Positions 1 through 8,164 are shown, numbered from the stretch's first letter. The stretch is 34,827 bases of DNA from Acidobacteriaceae bacterium (GCA_013361705.1 JABFXN010000409.1:1-34827), one strand, 5' to 3'. Numbers and translations are program-made. The notes: a model not told the origin generated them from the sequence alone.

Positions 1-1
1 C

Positions 2-508
2 GGCAAGCGCCGTGGGCTAAACTTCGATCCTGAGCTTCTCTATGCGGGAGCGATGTTTCATGACATCGGCCTGATGCCCTCTCACAGCAGCACTCACGAC
101 CGCTTTGAGGTAGACGGAGCCAATGCTGCCCGCGAATTCTTGCGCAGCCACAAGATCCCGGAGCAGGACATCGATCACGTCTGGACAGCCATCGCACTGC
201 ACACCACGCCAGGCATTCCGCAGTATATGCATCCAGTTGTTGCCCTGCTGACAGCCGGCGTCGAGATGGACGTGCTTGGCATCGACTACACCAGCTTTGC
301 AGACGCTGACCGTGAGTCCGTCGTCAGCGCCTTTCCGCGTACGCCACACTTCAAGGAAGATATCCTCCAGGCCTTCTACGACGGCATCCATCACAAGCCG
401 GAGACTACCTTTGGCAATGTGAAGGCCGATGTGCTCGCCGATAAGGACCCGAACTTCAAGCGCGGCAACTTCTGCAGTGTGATCCGCAACTCGATGTGGC
501 GTGGTTAA
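2..508 (+). CDS. HD-domain protein, 5' end outside the window (partial)
   Basis: The reading frame is open from base 2, so the true start lies left of the window; the ATG at 53 in the ORF track is internal. The visible part carries an HD motif (FHDIG) near its beginning and further histidines (ALHTTPG) typical of small HD-superfamily proteins, which are metal-dependent phosphohydrolases or, in cyanamide-hydratase-like members, hydratases. About 168 residues are visible, with no signal peptide or membrane segment, so it is probably cytoplasmic. It stops 52 bp before the GlxA-type regulator on the same strand. The substrate cannot be named from sequence; the HD assignment is firm, anything finer is a guess. 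Confidence 0.8.
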   Translation, partial: GKRRGLNFDPELLYAGAMFHDIGLMPSHSSTHDRFEVDGANAAREFLRSHKIPEQDIDHVWTAIALHTTPGIPQYMHPVVALLTAGVEMDVLGIDYTSFADADRESVVSAFPRTPHFKEDILQAFYDGIHHKPETTFGNVKADVLADKDPNFKRGNFCSVIRNSMWRG

Positions 509-548
509 GCTGTTTGCCACCGGAGGAACGACGATCGCGCTTCCTAGT

Positions 549-554
549 TAGAAT
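549..554 (+). promoter_or_regulatory. Possible -10 box for a leaderless glxA-type transcript
   Basis: TAGAAT ends 6 nt before the ATG at 561, so a transcript started from it would begin at or next to the start codon. No convincing -35 box was found at 17 bp. The same arrangement is seen before three other genes in this window. Confidence 0.35.
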
Positions 555-560
555 CGGAGT

Positions 561-1514
561 ATGAGGAAGGTTGTGATCGTCGGTCCTCCTCCGGTGCAGA
601 TTCTCGATGTTGCCGGGCCGCTGGAGGTTTTCAGCAATGTCCCCGGATACGAGGTGCAGCTTGCCCACCCGGGAGACGGCGATATGCTTCCGACTCACCG
701 CGGCTTCGCCCTCACCAACGCTATTCCCATCCGCGAGATCACGGGGAAGATCGACACTCTGGTCGTCGTCGGAGGTCCCGGAGCGGAGAACGGGGTCTAT
801 GACGAAGCCTTCATCTCCTGGATCGCCGAGGCAGGCGCCAAAGCAAGGCGTGTCGCCGCCATCTGCACGGGAGCCTTCCTTCTCGCCAAGGCTGGTCTGT
901 TGGATGGAAGAAACGCCGTCACGCACTGGAACTTTTGTGACCGGCTGGCCAAAGAGTTTCCTGAAGTCACCGTAAAAGCCGAATCTATCTTCCTTAAGGA
1001 CGGACCGATCTATACCTCCGCGGGCATCACCGCCGGTATCGATCTATGCCTGGCACTTGTTGAGGAAGACAACGGACACGAAGCTGCGCTGCGGGTAGCC
1101 CGCCTGCTGGTCATGTTCCTGGTGCGGCCGGGCGGACAATCGCAGTACAGCCACATGCTGTCGCACCAGGCGGTTACCTCTCAGCCGCTGCGCGAGTTGC
1201 AAGTGTGGATGCTGGAGCACCTGCGCGAAGACCTCACTGTCGAAAAGCTTGCCGAGCGCATGGGGATGAGTGCGCGGAACTTCACTCGCGTTTGCCTGCG
1301 TGAGACGCGTATGAACCCGGGACAATTTGTTGATCGCATGCGGGTTGAAGCCGCACAGCAGATGATCGACAGCTCGTCGATGGGATTGAAGGAGATTGCG
1401 GATGCCTGCGGCTTCCGCTCAGCCGATGCCATGCGGCGCACGTTTCTTCGTGTGTTGGGTGTAACGGCGGGTGAGTATGTAAATCGGTTTCGGCGGGACG
1501 CCACGGAAGCATAG
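561..1514 (+). CDS. GlxA/FtrA-like AraC-family regulator with DJ-1/PfpI domain
   Basis: This 317-residue protein has two domains. Residues 1 to about 180 form a DJ-1/PfpI (class I glutamine amidotransferase-like) domain, with Cys102 in an ICTGAF nucleophile-elbow motif. Residues about 210-310 form an AraC-type double helix-turn-helix (LTVEKLAERMGMSARNF and the later IADACGF segment). This pairing and length are standard for GlxA-type transcription activators, in which the amidotransferase-like part senses a small molecule and the C-terminus binds DNA. It is a cytoplasmic regulator. A TAGAAT hexamer 6 nt before the ATG suggests leaderless transcription, although GGAG also lies immediately upstream, too close to act as a normal ribosome site. 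Its target is unknown; the preceding HD gene is the only nearby same-strand candidate. Confidence 0.88.
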   Translation: MRKVVIVGPPPVQILDVAGPLEVFSNVPGYEVQLAHPGDGDMLPTHRGFALTNAIPIREITGKIDTLVVVGGPGAENGVYDEAFISWIAEAGAKARRVAAICTGAFLLAKAGLLDGRNAVTHWNFCDRLAKEFPEVTVKAESIFLKDGPIYTSAGITAGIDLCLALVEEDNGHEAALRVARLLVMFLVRPGGQSQYSHMLSHQAVTSQPLRELQVWMLEHLREDLTVEKLAERMGMSARNFTRVCLRETRMNPGQFVDRMRVEAAQQMIDSSSMGLKEIADACGFRSADAMRRTFLRVLGVTAGEYVNRFRRDATEA

Positions 1515-1545
1515 CCGTCTTAACACCGACGGTCGGCTGCCGGGC

Positions 1546-1574
1546 AAAAATTAGGGGAGCCTTTGTGGCCCCCC
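1546..1574 (-). terminator. Rho-independent terminator of the chemotaxis receptor gene
   Basis: Read on the minus strand, GGCCCCCC-type arms at 1567-1574 and 1554-1561 pair with one mismatch around a 5-nt loop. They are followed by a T-rich run (AATTTTT). The structure lies about 30 bp past the receptor stop codon. Confidence 0.6.
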
Positions 1575-1602
1575 TGAGTGTGTGCAGCAGCGAAATGTGG
1601 AA

Positions 1603-3195
1603 TTAGAACTCCACAAAGTTTGCGTCGTTGCCGGCTCCGGCAGCGACCGGAACGGGGACCGCCATCGGACGGATCATTGGTTTTACAGGCTTTGCGGCAG
1701 ACTTTACGGCAGGCTTCGACGAAAAGCTCTTCGCGCTTTGACGAGCCATTGCACCAGACGAGGTCTGCACGCCAACCATGGCTCCAAGGCGGCCGGCCAG
1801 TTCGTAAAGCGCACCTGACTGTGCATTGAGCTGCTCAGCGGCCGCGGCCGACTCCTCGGCGTTCGCGGCGTTCTTCTGCGTCACCGACTCCATACGGCCG
1901 ATGGCGCGTGCGATCTGATCGACACCGCCGACCTGCTCCGAGGATCCATCGCCGATCTGGTCGACCAGCGACTTGATCTCAGTAAAGGAACCTTCAAGTT
2001 TGGCTCCAGCCTCAACCATCGATTCGATCTTGGTGCGGCCGTCTGCGGCGTTGGTTAGCGCTGCTCCGATCAGAGCCGAGGTCTCCCGCGCCGCTTCCGC
2101 CGAGCGCTGCGCAAGGTTGCGCACCTCTTCGGCGACGACTGCGAAGCCAGCTCCTGCCTCTCCGGCACGGGCTGCTTCCACGGCGGCGTTCAGAGCCAGG
2201 ATATTGGTCTGGAACGAAATCTTGTCGATGACACTGATGATCTTCGCAATCTGCTGCGAGCTCTCATTGATGCTGGTCATCGAGTTGACGCATTCCTTCA
2301 CGGCTGCGGCGCTCTGATGGGAGGTAACAACAGCAGTGCTCACAATTCCCATCGCCGAGCGTGCATTGTCGGCGTTGCGCTTCGCCATGGACGAGATCTC
2401 TTCCGAGGAGGCTGACGTCTCTTCAATCATCGCCGCCTGCTCCGAGCTGTCGCGAGCCAGGTTCTGGCTGGAGGACGAGATCTGGGAAGCTGCAGAGGCA
2501 ATCTGTTCCGCACCCTGATTGAGGTCAAGTACGTTCTTGCGCAGGTCGCGTTCCAGGCGAATGACGACCCAGATCACGGCGCCGGCGGCGGCAAGGGCAA
2601 AGACGAGCAGCGTCCAGGCGGCCGTGTCTGAGGCCATGATCGCGCTGTGTGCCTCCTGGTTGGCTTCTGCCATGACACCTTTTTGGTGCTCGAGGATCTG
2701 GGCGCTGAGGGTATCTGCTTCTTGAAGCGGCTGCACCAGCTCGCTCAGGTTCACCGCCTGGGCCTGCTTCACATCATGCGCATTGATAGCAGCAGCAAAG
2801 CGTGCATAGATGGGGTCCACCTGATCCAGTTTCGCCTCTGCCTTCTCCAGCAACGCGGCCCCGGCCGCGCCTACGCCGATTTCGCGAATCGACTTAATCG
2901 ATTTACGAAATGTTGCTTCGTGCTGCGCATATTCTTGTTCCCGCTTGGCCGCGACATCCCAGCTATCCAAGGCTGCTTGCGCCAGTATTCCTCTTTGAGC
3001 GGCAAGCATCTCGGCTCCGGCAGCATCCGCCAGGCCGGCTAAATAAAACTTCTGCGCATCGGCAACACCAAGGGTCTGAATTGTTTCGCCGAGAGTGCTG
3101 ACTCGATACACAAAGGCAACTCCAAGAACTGCTGCCAGGAGGGTCAAAGCGCCGGTGGCGCTCAATAGCTTCTGCTTAATGGTGAGATGTTTCAT
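1603..3195 (-). CDS. Methyl-accepting chemotaxis protein with C-terminal tether pentapeptide
   Basis: This is a 530-residue transmembrane chemoreceptor. A first membrane segment (about residues 10-30) precedes a helical periplasmic sensing region (about 30-190, four-helix-bundle-like). A second membrane segment spans about 192-212 and a long cytoplasmic signalling coiled coil follows. The conserved hairpin tip is present ([19 protein letters not shown], then [17 protein letters not shown]), which contacts CheA and CheW. No ordinary HAMP domain is evident after the second membrane segment; the chain runs almost directly into the signalling helices. The tail is a flexible Ala/Pro/Lys-rich linker ending in NFVEF, which fits the pentapeptide consensus that recruits CheR/CheB. 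No other chemotaxis gene is in the window, so it works with a distant che cluster. The ATG at 3195 begins a typical MKHLTIKQK receptor N-terminus. Confidence 0.92.
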   Translation of the reverse strand: MKHLTIKQKLLSATGALTLLAAVLGVAFVYRVSTLGETIQTLGVADAQKFYLAGLADAAGAEMLAAQRGILAQAALDSWDVAAKREQEYAQHEATFRKSIKSIREIGVGAAGAALLEKAEAKLDQVDPIYARFAAAINAHDVKQAQAVNLSELVQPLQEADTLSAQILEHQKGVMAEANQEAHSAIMASDTAAWTLLVFALAAAGAVIWVVIRLERDLRKNVLDLNQGAEQIASAASQISSSSQNLARDSSEQAAMIEETSASSEEISSMAKRNADNARSAMGIVSTAVVTSHQSAAAVKECVNSMTSINESSQQIAKIISVIDKISFQTNILALNAAVEAARAGEAGAGFAVVAEEVRNLAQRSAEAARETSALIGAALTNAADGRTKIESMVEAGAKLEGSFTEIKSLVDQIGDGSSEQVGGVDQIARAIGRMESVTQKNAANAEESAAAAEQLNAQSGALYELAGRLGAMVGVQTSSGAMARQSAKSFSSKPAVKSAAKPVKPMIRPMAVPVPVAAGAGNDANFVEF

Positions 3196-3295
3196 CGTGG
3201 GAACGCCTGGTCACTCTCTCCTACCCAAGTAGGAACATGTCGTAATCATCGACAAGGTGGAGGAAAGCAATAGCGCCCGGCCTTATGTCCCGGGG

Positions 3296-3333
3296 GTTAC
3301 TTTTGGCCGTACACGTAACTTTTCAAGTAACTT
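3296..3333. repeat. GTAACTT-type short repeats upstream of the chemoreceptor gene
   Basis: Within the 230-bp gap 3196-3425 there are GTTACTT (3296), GTAACTT (3315) and GTAACTT (3327), the last two spaced 12 bp apart. They could be activator or repressor half-sites for the chemoreceptor promoter. Nothing else recognisable was seen in this gap. Confidence 0.3.
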
Positions 3334-3425
3334 ATTCTTCAATGGTTTATGTAATCCCGCGCACATAGGCCCTCCGCCGCGGCACACTACGGTGAAGGGC
3401 CGTTGGTTGCTCCTGAAGTGACCTG

Positions 3426-3806
3426 TTACTTGGTTTTGCTGGCGTCGAAGGTGCCGCTGACGCCAAAGGGATCAACCGTCGTATTCCCGGAGATCTTTTC
3501 GCCGTCGAGTTTTCCGTCAAAGCTCAGTAGAAGCGCGGTGCCGTTATAGTCGCCAGGCTGCGACCACTTGACCTGCTGGCCGTCAATCTTTCCGGTCACC
3601 TTGGCCTCTCCAGCTTCGCCCTTGCAGGTACCTGACAGGTCCGCTCCGGCCTGGACGAAGTTGCACTCCATTTCGCTGTCGCTGCCGCCGACCGACAGGT
3701 GAAGCTTCCATTTGCCGCTGGCGTCGGGCGCGGCGGCGGTCTGGGCAACGGTCTGGGCGAACGAGAGGGTGGAGAGCAATGTGAGCGAGGCGACGAGAAG
3801 TTTCAT
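3426..3806 (-). CDS. Small secreted protein of unknown function
   Basis: The product is 126 residues. The N-terminus is a clear signal peptide (MKLLVASLTLLSTLSFAQ), so it is exported. The mature part is beta-rich and begins with an ASGKWKL-type strand, followed by alternating Gly/Asp turns and two cysteines (ECNF and GTCKG) that could form a disulfide. Similar short secreted beta-domain proteins are common in acidobacterial genomes, but no function is known to me. I chose the ATG at 3806 over the track start at 3833 because a GGAAAGG ribosome site lies between the two and the signal peptide begins at the shorter start. The gene is divergent from the TetR gene, and the 18-bp palindrome at 3841-3858 is 35 bp upstream of it, so TetR control is likely. 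Confidence 0.75.
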   Translation of the reverse strand: MKLLVASLTLLSTLSFAQTVAQTAAAPDASGKWKLHLSVGGSDSEMECNFVQAGADLSGTCKGEAGEAKVTGKIDGQQVKWSQPGDYNGTALLLSFDGKLDGEKISGNTTVDPFGVSGTFDASKTK

Positions 3807-3840
3807 GAAGGGATTGACCTTTCCGGTGCACATGAATTAC

Positions 3841-3858
3841 ATACGTGTGAACACGCAT
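3841..3858. promoter_or_regulatory. Putative TetR operator, copy 1
   Basis: ATACGTGTGAACACGCAT is a near-perfect palindrome (ATNCGTGT-NN-ACACGNAT) between the divergent secreted-protein and TetR genes. A closely matching copy, also preceded by TTACAT-like bases, lies at 4849-4866 in front of the GH79 gene. A possible plus-strand promoter (TTGACC at 3814, TTACAT at 3837, 17-bp spacer) would be overlapped by the site. Confidence 0.65.
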
Positions 3859-3926
3859 TAATCTATACCGCCGGATTTCGATACTGTCCAGCGGAAATTC
3901 TTTTTCTCCTCGTGGAGGCTTTTCCC

Positions 3927-4658
3927 ATGACCCTGGCAGGCTTTGAGGCGGTTCCCCCGGCTCACGTACCATCGTTGGTGATGAAGCAGGATAGACCGCT
4001 AACCAAACACGCCATCAAGAGCAAGGCCACCCGCGATGCCCTGCTGAAGGCGGCCGAACAGATCTTTGCGCGTGACGGATACGAGCGGGCGCAGATCGAT
4101 GAGATCGCACAGCTTTCAGGGCGGACTCGCGGAGCCGTCTACGCGCAGTACAAGACCAAGGAACAGCTCTTCTTCGCGGTGCAGGAACAGCAAATCGAAA
4201 GCGCGAAGGCGGAGCTGCAGACGTTGCTCTCGAAGATCCATGCAGAGGACTATGCCGGCAAGCTTGCCGCACTGCGGGAGTATTACAGCAACCTCCGCGA
4301 ACCTCGCTCCGGCATTCTGGATCTGGAGCTGAAGCTCTATGCTTTGCGTCATCCAGAGTCGGCCGCGGCCTGGGCGGAACGCTATACCAAAATCTTTGCC
4401 CCCGGCAGGTTTGCCAAAGACTTCAGCCTTGTCCAGCTGCCAGGACACTCCAAACTCAGCAGCCGGATCCTTGCCCTGCCGGCCGTCAAAACGGCGCTGA
4501 TCCTCGCGATGGAGTTCCTTCCGGATCATCTGCCGCAGAGCGAAGGGAAGTTGTTGCTTAAGGAGATTTTCGATGGACTTTTTCCGCCGGAATCTGTTCG
4601 CAGCAGTTCGCCGAAGGAGAAAGCACGGGCCCTTCGTAAGAAGACGGTTGGTACGTAG
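3927..4658 (+). CDS. TetR/AcrR-family repressor
   Basis: This is a 243-residue one-component regulator. The N-terminal TetR helix-turn-helix is clear at about residues 30-80 (AEQIFARDGYERAQIDEIA, then RTRGAVYAQYKTKEQLF), followed by an all-helical ligand domain that I cannot assign to a ligand. The ORF track begins at 3699, but that extension runs through the divergent gene. The ATG at 3927 has GGAGG eight bases upstream and is the better start; a second in-frame ATG at residue 19 is less well placed. The binding site is probably the ATNCGTGT-type palindrome found just upstream and again in front of the GH79 gene, so it likely represses itself, the secreted protein and the hydrolase. The gene ends at a large inverted repeat that may terminate it. 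Confidence 0.88.
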   Translation: MTLAGFEAVPPAHVPSLVMKQDRPLTKHAIKSKATRDALLKAAEQIFARDGYERAQIDEIAQLSGRTRGAVYAQYKTKEQLFFAVQEQQIESAKAELQTLLSKIHAEDYAGKLAALREYYSNLREPRSGILDLELKLYALRHPESAAAWAERYTKIFAPGRFAKDFSLVQLPGHSKLSSRILALPAVKTALILAMEFLPDHLPQSEGKLLLKEIFDGLFPPESVRSSSPKEKARALRKKTVGT

Positions 4659-4661
4659 ATC

Positions 4662-4782
4662 TTTTTGTTTGTCATTTCGTAGCGAAGCGGAGAAATCTGC
4701 TTTTGAGCGAGAACGAACGGTATGGGTCGGGAAGCAGATTTCTCCGCTCCCTTCGGTCACTACGAAATGACAAAACAAAAAA
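4662..4782. repeat. Long imperfect inverted repeat (TGTCATTTCG family), probable terminator
   Basis: The arms at about 4662-4706 and 4734-4782 pair over roughly 45 bases. The left arm reads TTTTTGTTTGTCATTTCGTAG and the right arm is its reverse complement with a 7-9 nt insertion. The outer ends are T-runs on one strand and A-runs on the other, so the hairpin could stop transcription after the TetR gene. Partial relatives lie at 25620-25662 and 30829-30850, and a diverged one at 20416-20446. Confidence 0.8.
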
Positions 4783-4848
4783 GGAACGAACGTGGCATGC
4801 AGGAAAAGAAGCCCGCTCACAAACGAAATAAGCAATCGGCCAATTTAC

Positions 4849-4866
4849 ATCCGTGTAAGCACGCAT
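4849..4866. promoter_or_regulatory. Putative TetR operator, copy 2
   Basis: ATCCGTGTAAGCACGCAT matches the site at 3841-3858 in 15 of 18 positions and has similar flanks (TTACAT before, ATTTA after). It lies 48 bp before the GH79 start codon, in the expected promoter region. Confidence 0.65.
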
Positions 4867-4914
4867 TTAGTGTGGTTGCCCACATCGCAAATCGTCCCTC
4901 CGGAGTACTCACTC

Positions 4915-6462
4915 ATGACACACATACGGCTCACACTCGTTCCTAGCGCCCTTGCAGGCTTCCTCGTTGCCGCCTGCACGTCTCTTCATGCCCAGGTCGC
5001 TCTCCAGCCGAAGTCGATGCCTCGTGTCGCGCAGGTTGATCCGCGGTATGTCTCGTTCAATGTCGAAGCCATCGAGATTACCGGCGGCCGCTTCTGGAAG
5101 CCTTTCCCGAAGAAAGATCAGCCGCCCGCAGCTCCAGGAACAACCACCGATCCCTATCAGTACCGTCCACCGATTGACCTGAGCCGCACAAAGCTCCGTA
5201 AGCTCGCCAGCGCACTTGCTCCCAGCTACATGCGCGTGAGCGGCACGTGGCGGAACAGCACTTACTTCCAGGATGACGATGCTCCGCAGATGTCGACACC
5301 GCCGGCAGGCTTCAAGGGCGTGATGACGCGGGCGCAGTGGAAGGGCGCAATCGACTTTGCCCATGCCGTCGGCGCGGACCTGGTAACCTCAGTCGCCATC
5401 AGCGACGGCACACGAGATGCGAACGGCGACTGGACCACAGCCCAGGCCAAGGCCTTCTTTTACTTCACCCGCAAAGCCGGTGGACAGATTGCCGCAACCG
5501 AGTTCCTCAACGAGCCGACCTTTGCAGCCCACGGGGCAGCACCGAAGGGCTACGACGAAGTAGCCTTCGCGAATGACGTAAAGGCCTTCCGCACTTTTCT
5601 GAAGGCTGAGTCGCCAGACACCATCTATCTCGGGCCGGGAAGCATCGGCGAAGGTGTTCCCATGATCGTGGGCATGCCCATGCCGAAGATGCTCTCTACT
5701 GAGAAGATGCTGCAGGCCTCTGGCCCTGTCTTCGATGCGTTTTCCTATCACGTCTACACCACGCTCTCGCCCCGGTGCGTCGGCAAGATGGGCCTCTCGT
5801 GGGAGAAGGTGCTCACGCCCGCCTATCTTGATCGCAACCCCGATACGGAAGCCTTCTATGCAAAGCTCCGCGATACGTACATGCCCGGCAAGCAAATCTG
5901 GCTGACAGAGACAGGAGAGGCCGGCTGCGGTGGAAGCCCGTGGGCCTCATCTTTCATCGACACCTTCCGCTTCGCCGATCAGCTCGGCTCGCTGGCTCGT
6001 AGAAATGTGCAGACCGTGATGGTCAATACGCTGGCCTCCAGCGACTATGGTCTGCTGAACGAGGAAACCCTCAACCCGCGTCCTGATTACTGGCTTGCCC
6101 TGCTATGGAAGCGGTTGATGGGAACCACGGTTCTCAATCCCGGCCCGGCGCCCGATGCGACGCTGCGGATTTATGCGCACTGCATGAAAGATGCTCCGAG
6201 TGGAGTCAGCGTGGTTGCGCTGAATATCGATAAGAATGCCGAGCATGCCATCACACTTCCAGCGGCAGAACGCTATACGCTGACGGCTCCGGAGTTGTTG
6301 AGCGAGAGCATGATGCTGAATGGCAAGCCCTTGCAGGCCGGTGACGATGGAACATTGCCTGCGATCGCAGGTGAGCGAACGAAGGCCGGAGAGCAGAAAT
6401 TACCACCGGCGTCGATCACGTTCTTTACGGTGCGTGGTGCAGGCAATGCGGCGTGCCGTTAG
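4915..6462 (+). CDS. Secreted glycoside hydrolase, GH79 heparanase/beta-glucuronidase-like
   Basis: This is a 515-residue secreted enzyme. The N-terminus is a signal peptide (LAGFLVAACTSLHAQ); a Cys within it could also make a lipoprotein. The body follows the heparanase pattern: an opening FNVEAIEITGG strand, YMRVSGTWRNSTYF, a probable acid/base Glu200 in EFLNEPTF and a probable nucleophile Glu332 in WLTETGEAGCGG. It then runs into the GLLNEETLNPRPDYWLALLWKRLMGT segment, which matches human heparanase closely in pattern. The C-terminus (about 420-515) is a beta-sandwich. GH79 enzymes remove uronic-acid-containing sugars from polysaccharides or glycoconjugates; the exact substrate is open. 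The ATG at 4915 with CGGAG nine bases upstream is preferred to the track start at 4792, which would run through the operator. Control by the upstream TetR is inferred from the shared palindrome. Confidence 0.85.
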   Translation: MTHIRLTLVPSALAGFLVAACTSLHAQVALQPKSMPRVAQVDPRYVSFNVEAIEITGGRFWKPFPKKDQPPAAPGTTTDPYQYRPPIDLSRTKLRKLASALAPSYMRVSGTWRNSTYFQDDDAPQMSTPPAGFKGVMTRAQWKGAIDFAHAVGADLVTSVAISDGTRDANGDWTTAQAKAFFYFTRKAGGQIAATEFLNEPTFAAHGAAPKGYDEVAFANDVKAFRTFLKAESPDTIYLGPGSIGEGVPMIVGMPMPKMLSTEKMLQASGPVFDAFSYHVYTTLSPRCVGKMGLSWEKVLTPAYLDRNPDTEAFYAKLRDTYMPGKQIWLTETGEAGCGGSPWASSFIDTFRFADQLGSLARRNVQTVMVNTLASSDYGLLNEETLNPRPDYWLALLWKRLMGTTVLNPGPAPDATLRIYAHCMKDAPSGVSVVALNIDKNAEHAITLPAAERYTLTAPELLSESMMLNGKPLQAGDDGTLPAIAGERTKAGEQKLPPASITFFTVRGAGNAACR

Positions 6463-6489
6463 GGTTCATCGCGTAATCCAACATGATAA

Positions 6490-6688
6490 AAGCGCTGAAG
6501 GCGCGCCCTATACCAGCCTGGGGCGTAGCCCCAGGTTTTTTGCAAGGAAAGTTTAAAGGGCTGAAGGCCCGTTCTATAGGACCCCGAATCGGAAGGGCTA
6601 TAGAGCGGGCCTTCAGCCCTTCGCTCATTTGGCGATCCATGACCTGGGGCGTTGCCCCAGGCTGGTATAGAACGCGCCTTCAGCGCTT
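6490..6688. repeat. 199-bp nested palindrome
   Basis: The outer arms (6490-6535 and 6643-6688, 46 nt each) are reverse complements with only a few mismatches. Each contains its own small hairpin (CCTGGGGC-GTA-GCCCCAGG). Inner arms 6558-6579 and 6598-6619 (GGGCTGAAGGCCCGTTCTATAG type) form a second stem. It fills the gap between the GH79 gene and the converging pump operon, and no ORF is supported in it. Confidence 0.9.
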
Positions 6689-6703
6689 ATTCTTCCCTTC
6701 CCA

Positions 6704-8164
6704 TTACTTCCAACCTCCGCCCAGCGCTGCATACAACTGCACCAGGGAGTTCGCTTCCTGCGACTGCGCCTGTGCCAACTGGAGTTGTGCATCGTAGAGG
6801 TTGGTATCCGTGGCCAGCACCTCGATGTAGCTCGTGTTGCCGCCGCCATAACGCAGACGCGCCAGACGGACAGCATCCGCTGCCGAAGCTACGGCACGTG
6901 TCTGCTCTTCCCTGCGGCTCTGCGTCTCCTTGTATGCAGTGAGTGAGTTCGACACATCCTTCAGTGCGTTCAGGATTGCCTTCTGGTACTGCACTACCAT
7001 CTCCTGCTGTTGTGCCTGCGAGTACTTGTAGTTACTGCGGATGCGGCCACCGGCAAAGATCGGCTGCGAGAGCGAGCCGGCGGCGTACCAGTAGGCATTG
7101 CCTCCGTCGAAGATCTTCTGCAGCTGGTTGCTTGCAGAACCACCCATGCTGGTCAACGAGATCTGCGGGAAGAACTGCGCCTTCGCCACGCCTACACGTG
7201 CATTCGCCGCCATCAGGGTCGCCTCTGCCTGGCGAATGTCAGGACGGCGTTCCAACAGCTCAGACGGCAGACCGGTCGGGACTTGAGCCGGATGCGGTTG
7301 GTCGTCGATCTTTTGTCCTCGCGCAACATCCTGCGGCGCGTGGCCCAGAAGGACGCTGATAGCGTTCTCCTGCGCGGCGATCTGACGGCGAAGCTCCGGC
7401 AGGTTGGCCTTTGCCGTATAAAGAAGCTCTTCCGCTTGCCGTGTATCGGCGCGGGAACCGGCGCCGTAGTTCTCAAGCGACTGGGTCAGACGCAGCGAGT
7501 CTTCGCGGGCCTGGATGGTGTTCTTCGTGATCTCAAGCTGAGAGTCCAGACTGCGAAGCTGGAAGTACGACAACGCCAGTTCCTGGATCAATGCGATCCG
7601 CGTTGCACGCTGCGCCCACTCGGTCTGCAGCAACTCGGCGCGTGCCGCCTCGGTCTGGCGACGATAGTATCCCCAGAAGTCGAGGTTCCATGCGGCCGAG
7701 GCGCTGAAGCCACCACCGCGGATGAAGTCGTTCTTCGTGCCGTCACTGTTCTGCGGAGCAAGGCCCTGCGGAAGCTGCAATGCCGAGAAGCTGCCACCCG
7801 CATTGACCGAAGGCAACTGCTGTGAGCGCACGATGCCGACAACCGACTGAGCCTCAAGCACGCGCTGCGCCGCAATCTTGAGATCGAGGTTGTTCTTCAG
7901 CGCTTCGGCGATCAGTGCCTGCAGCGCTGGATCGGTAAAGATGCCCTGCCAGTCCTGCTCCGCAATCGAGGTCTGCGAAACGGGCTGCGCAGCAGTTTGG
8001 GTTGTCAGCTCGGGCGCCAGGGCTCCACGATAACTCTGCGGAGCCACGGCATCCGGACGCTTGTAATTCGGGCCGACCTTGCAGCCGGCCACCAGCAGCG
8101 CGAGCATGCCGCCGAGTATGGCGATACCTGCGCCGCGAAGCAGAGACTTAGCGGAGTTCGACAT
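6704..8164 (-). CDS. RND efflux outer-membrane lipoprotein, NodT/OprM family (pump 1)
   Basis: This is a 486-residue outer-membrane channel subunit. The N-terminus has a lipoprotein signal peptide with lipobox LVAGC (Cys28), followed by the family signature KVGPNYKRPD. Two repeats of the outer-membrane efflux protein domain follow (about 80-270 and 290-480), including ELLERRPDIRQAEATL, the hallmark of NodT-type factors, and long coiled-coil helices. It forms the exit duct for the pump and adaptor encoded upstream. I moved the start from 8230 to the ATG at 8164: a GAGGG site precedes it and the signal peptide begins there. It overlaps the adaptor stop codon by 17 bp, so the three genes are translationally coupled. 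A large palindrome follows the stop codon. Confidence 0.93.
   Translation of the reverse strand: MSNSAKSLLRGAGIAILGGMLALLVAGCKVGPNYKRPDAVAPQSYRGALAPELTTQTAAQPVSQTSIAEQDWQGIFTDPALQALIAEALKNNLDLKIAAQRVLEAQSVVGIVRSQQLPSVNAGGSFSALQLPQGLAPQNSDGTKNDFIRGGGFSASAAWNLDFWGYYRRQTEAARAELLQTEWAQRATRIALIQELALSYFQLRSLDSQLEITKNTIQAREDSLRLTQSLENYGAGSRADTRQAEELLYTAKANLPELRRQIAAQENAISVLLGHAPQDVARGQKIDDQPHPAQVPTGLPSELLERRPDIRQAEATLMAANARVGVAKAQFFPQISLTSMGGSASNQLQKIFDGGNAYWYAAGSLSQPIFAGGRIRSNYKYSQAQQQEMVVQYQKAILNALKDVSNSLTAYKETQSRREEQTRAVASAADAVRLARLRYGGGNTSYIEVLATDTNLYDAQLQLAQAQSQEANSLVQLYAALGGGWK

Noticed and set aside
17-520. 167-codon minus-strand ORF at the left edge
   Set aside because: It is antisense to the HD-domain gene, whose motifs are clear; the minus frame shows no recognisable domain.
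3699-3926. N-terminal extension of the first TetR ORF
   Set aside because: It would overlap the divergent secreted-protein gene and the operator. The ATG at 3927 has GGAGG at the right distance.
4792-4914. N-terminal extension of the GH79 ORF
   Set aside because: It crosses the operator copy and lacks a ribosome site. The signal peptide begins at the ATG at 4915.
6490-6688. Insertion sequence or MITE with terminal inverted repeats
   Set aside because: There is no transposase and no visible target-site duplication, and the arms make up most of the element. It is described as a palindrome only, although a mobile origin is not excluded.
7010-7825. 271-codon plus-strand ORF
   Set aside because: It is antisense to the outer-membrane lipoprotein gene of pump 1, with no domain of its own.
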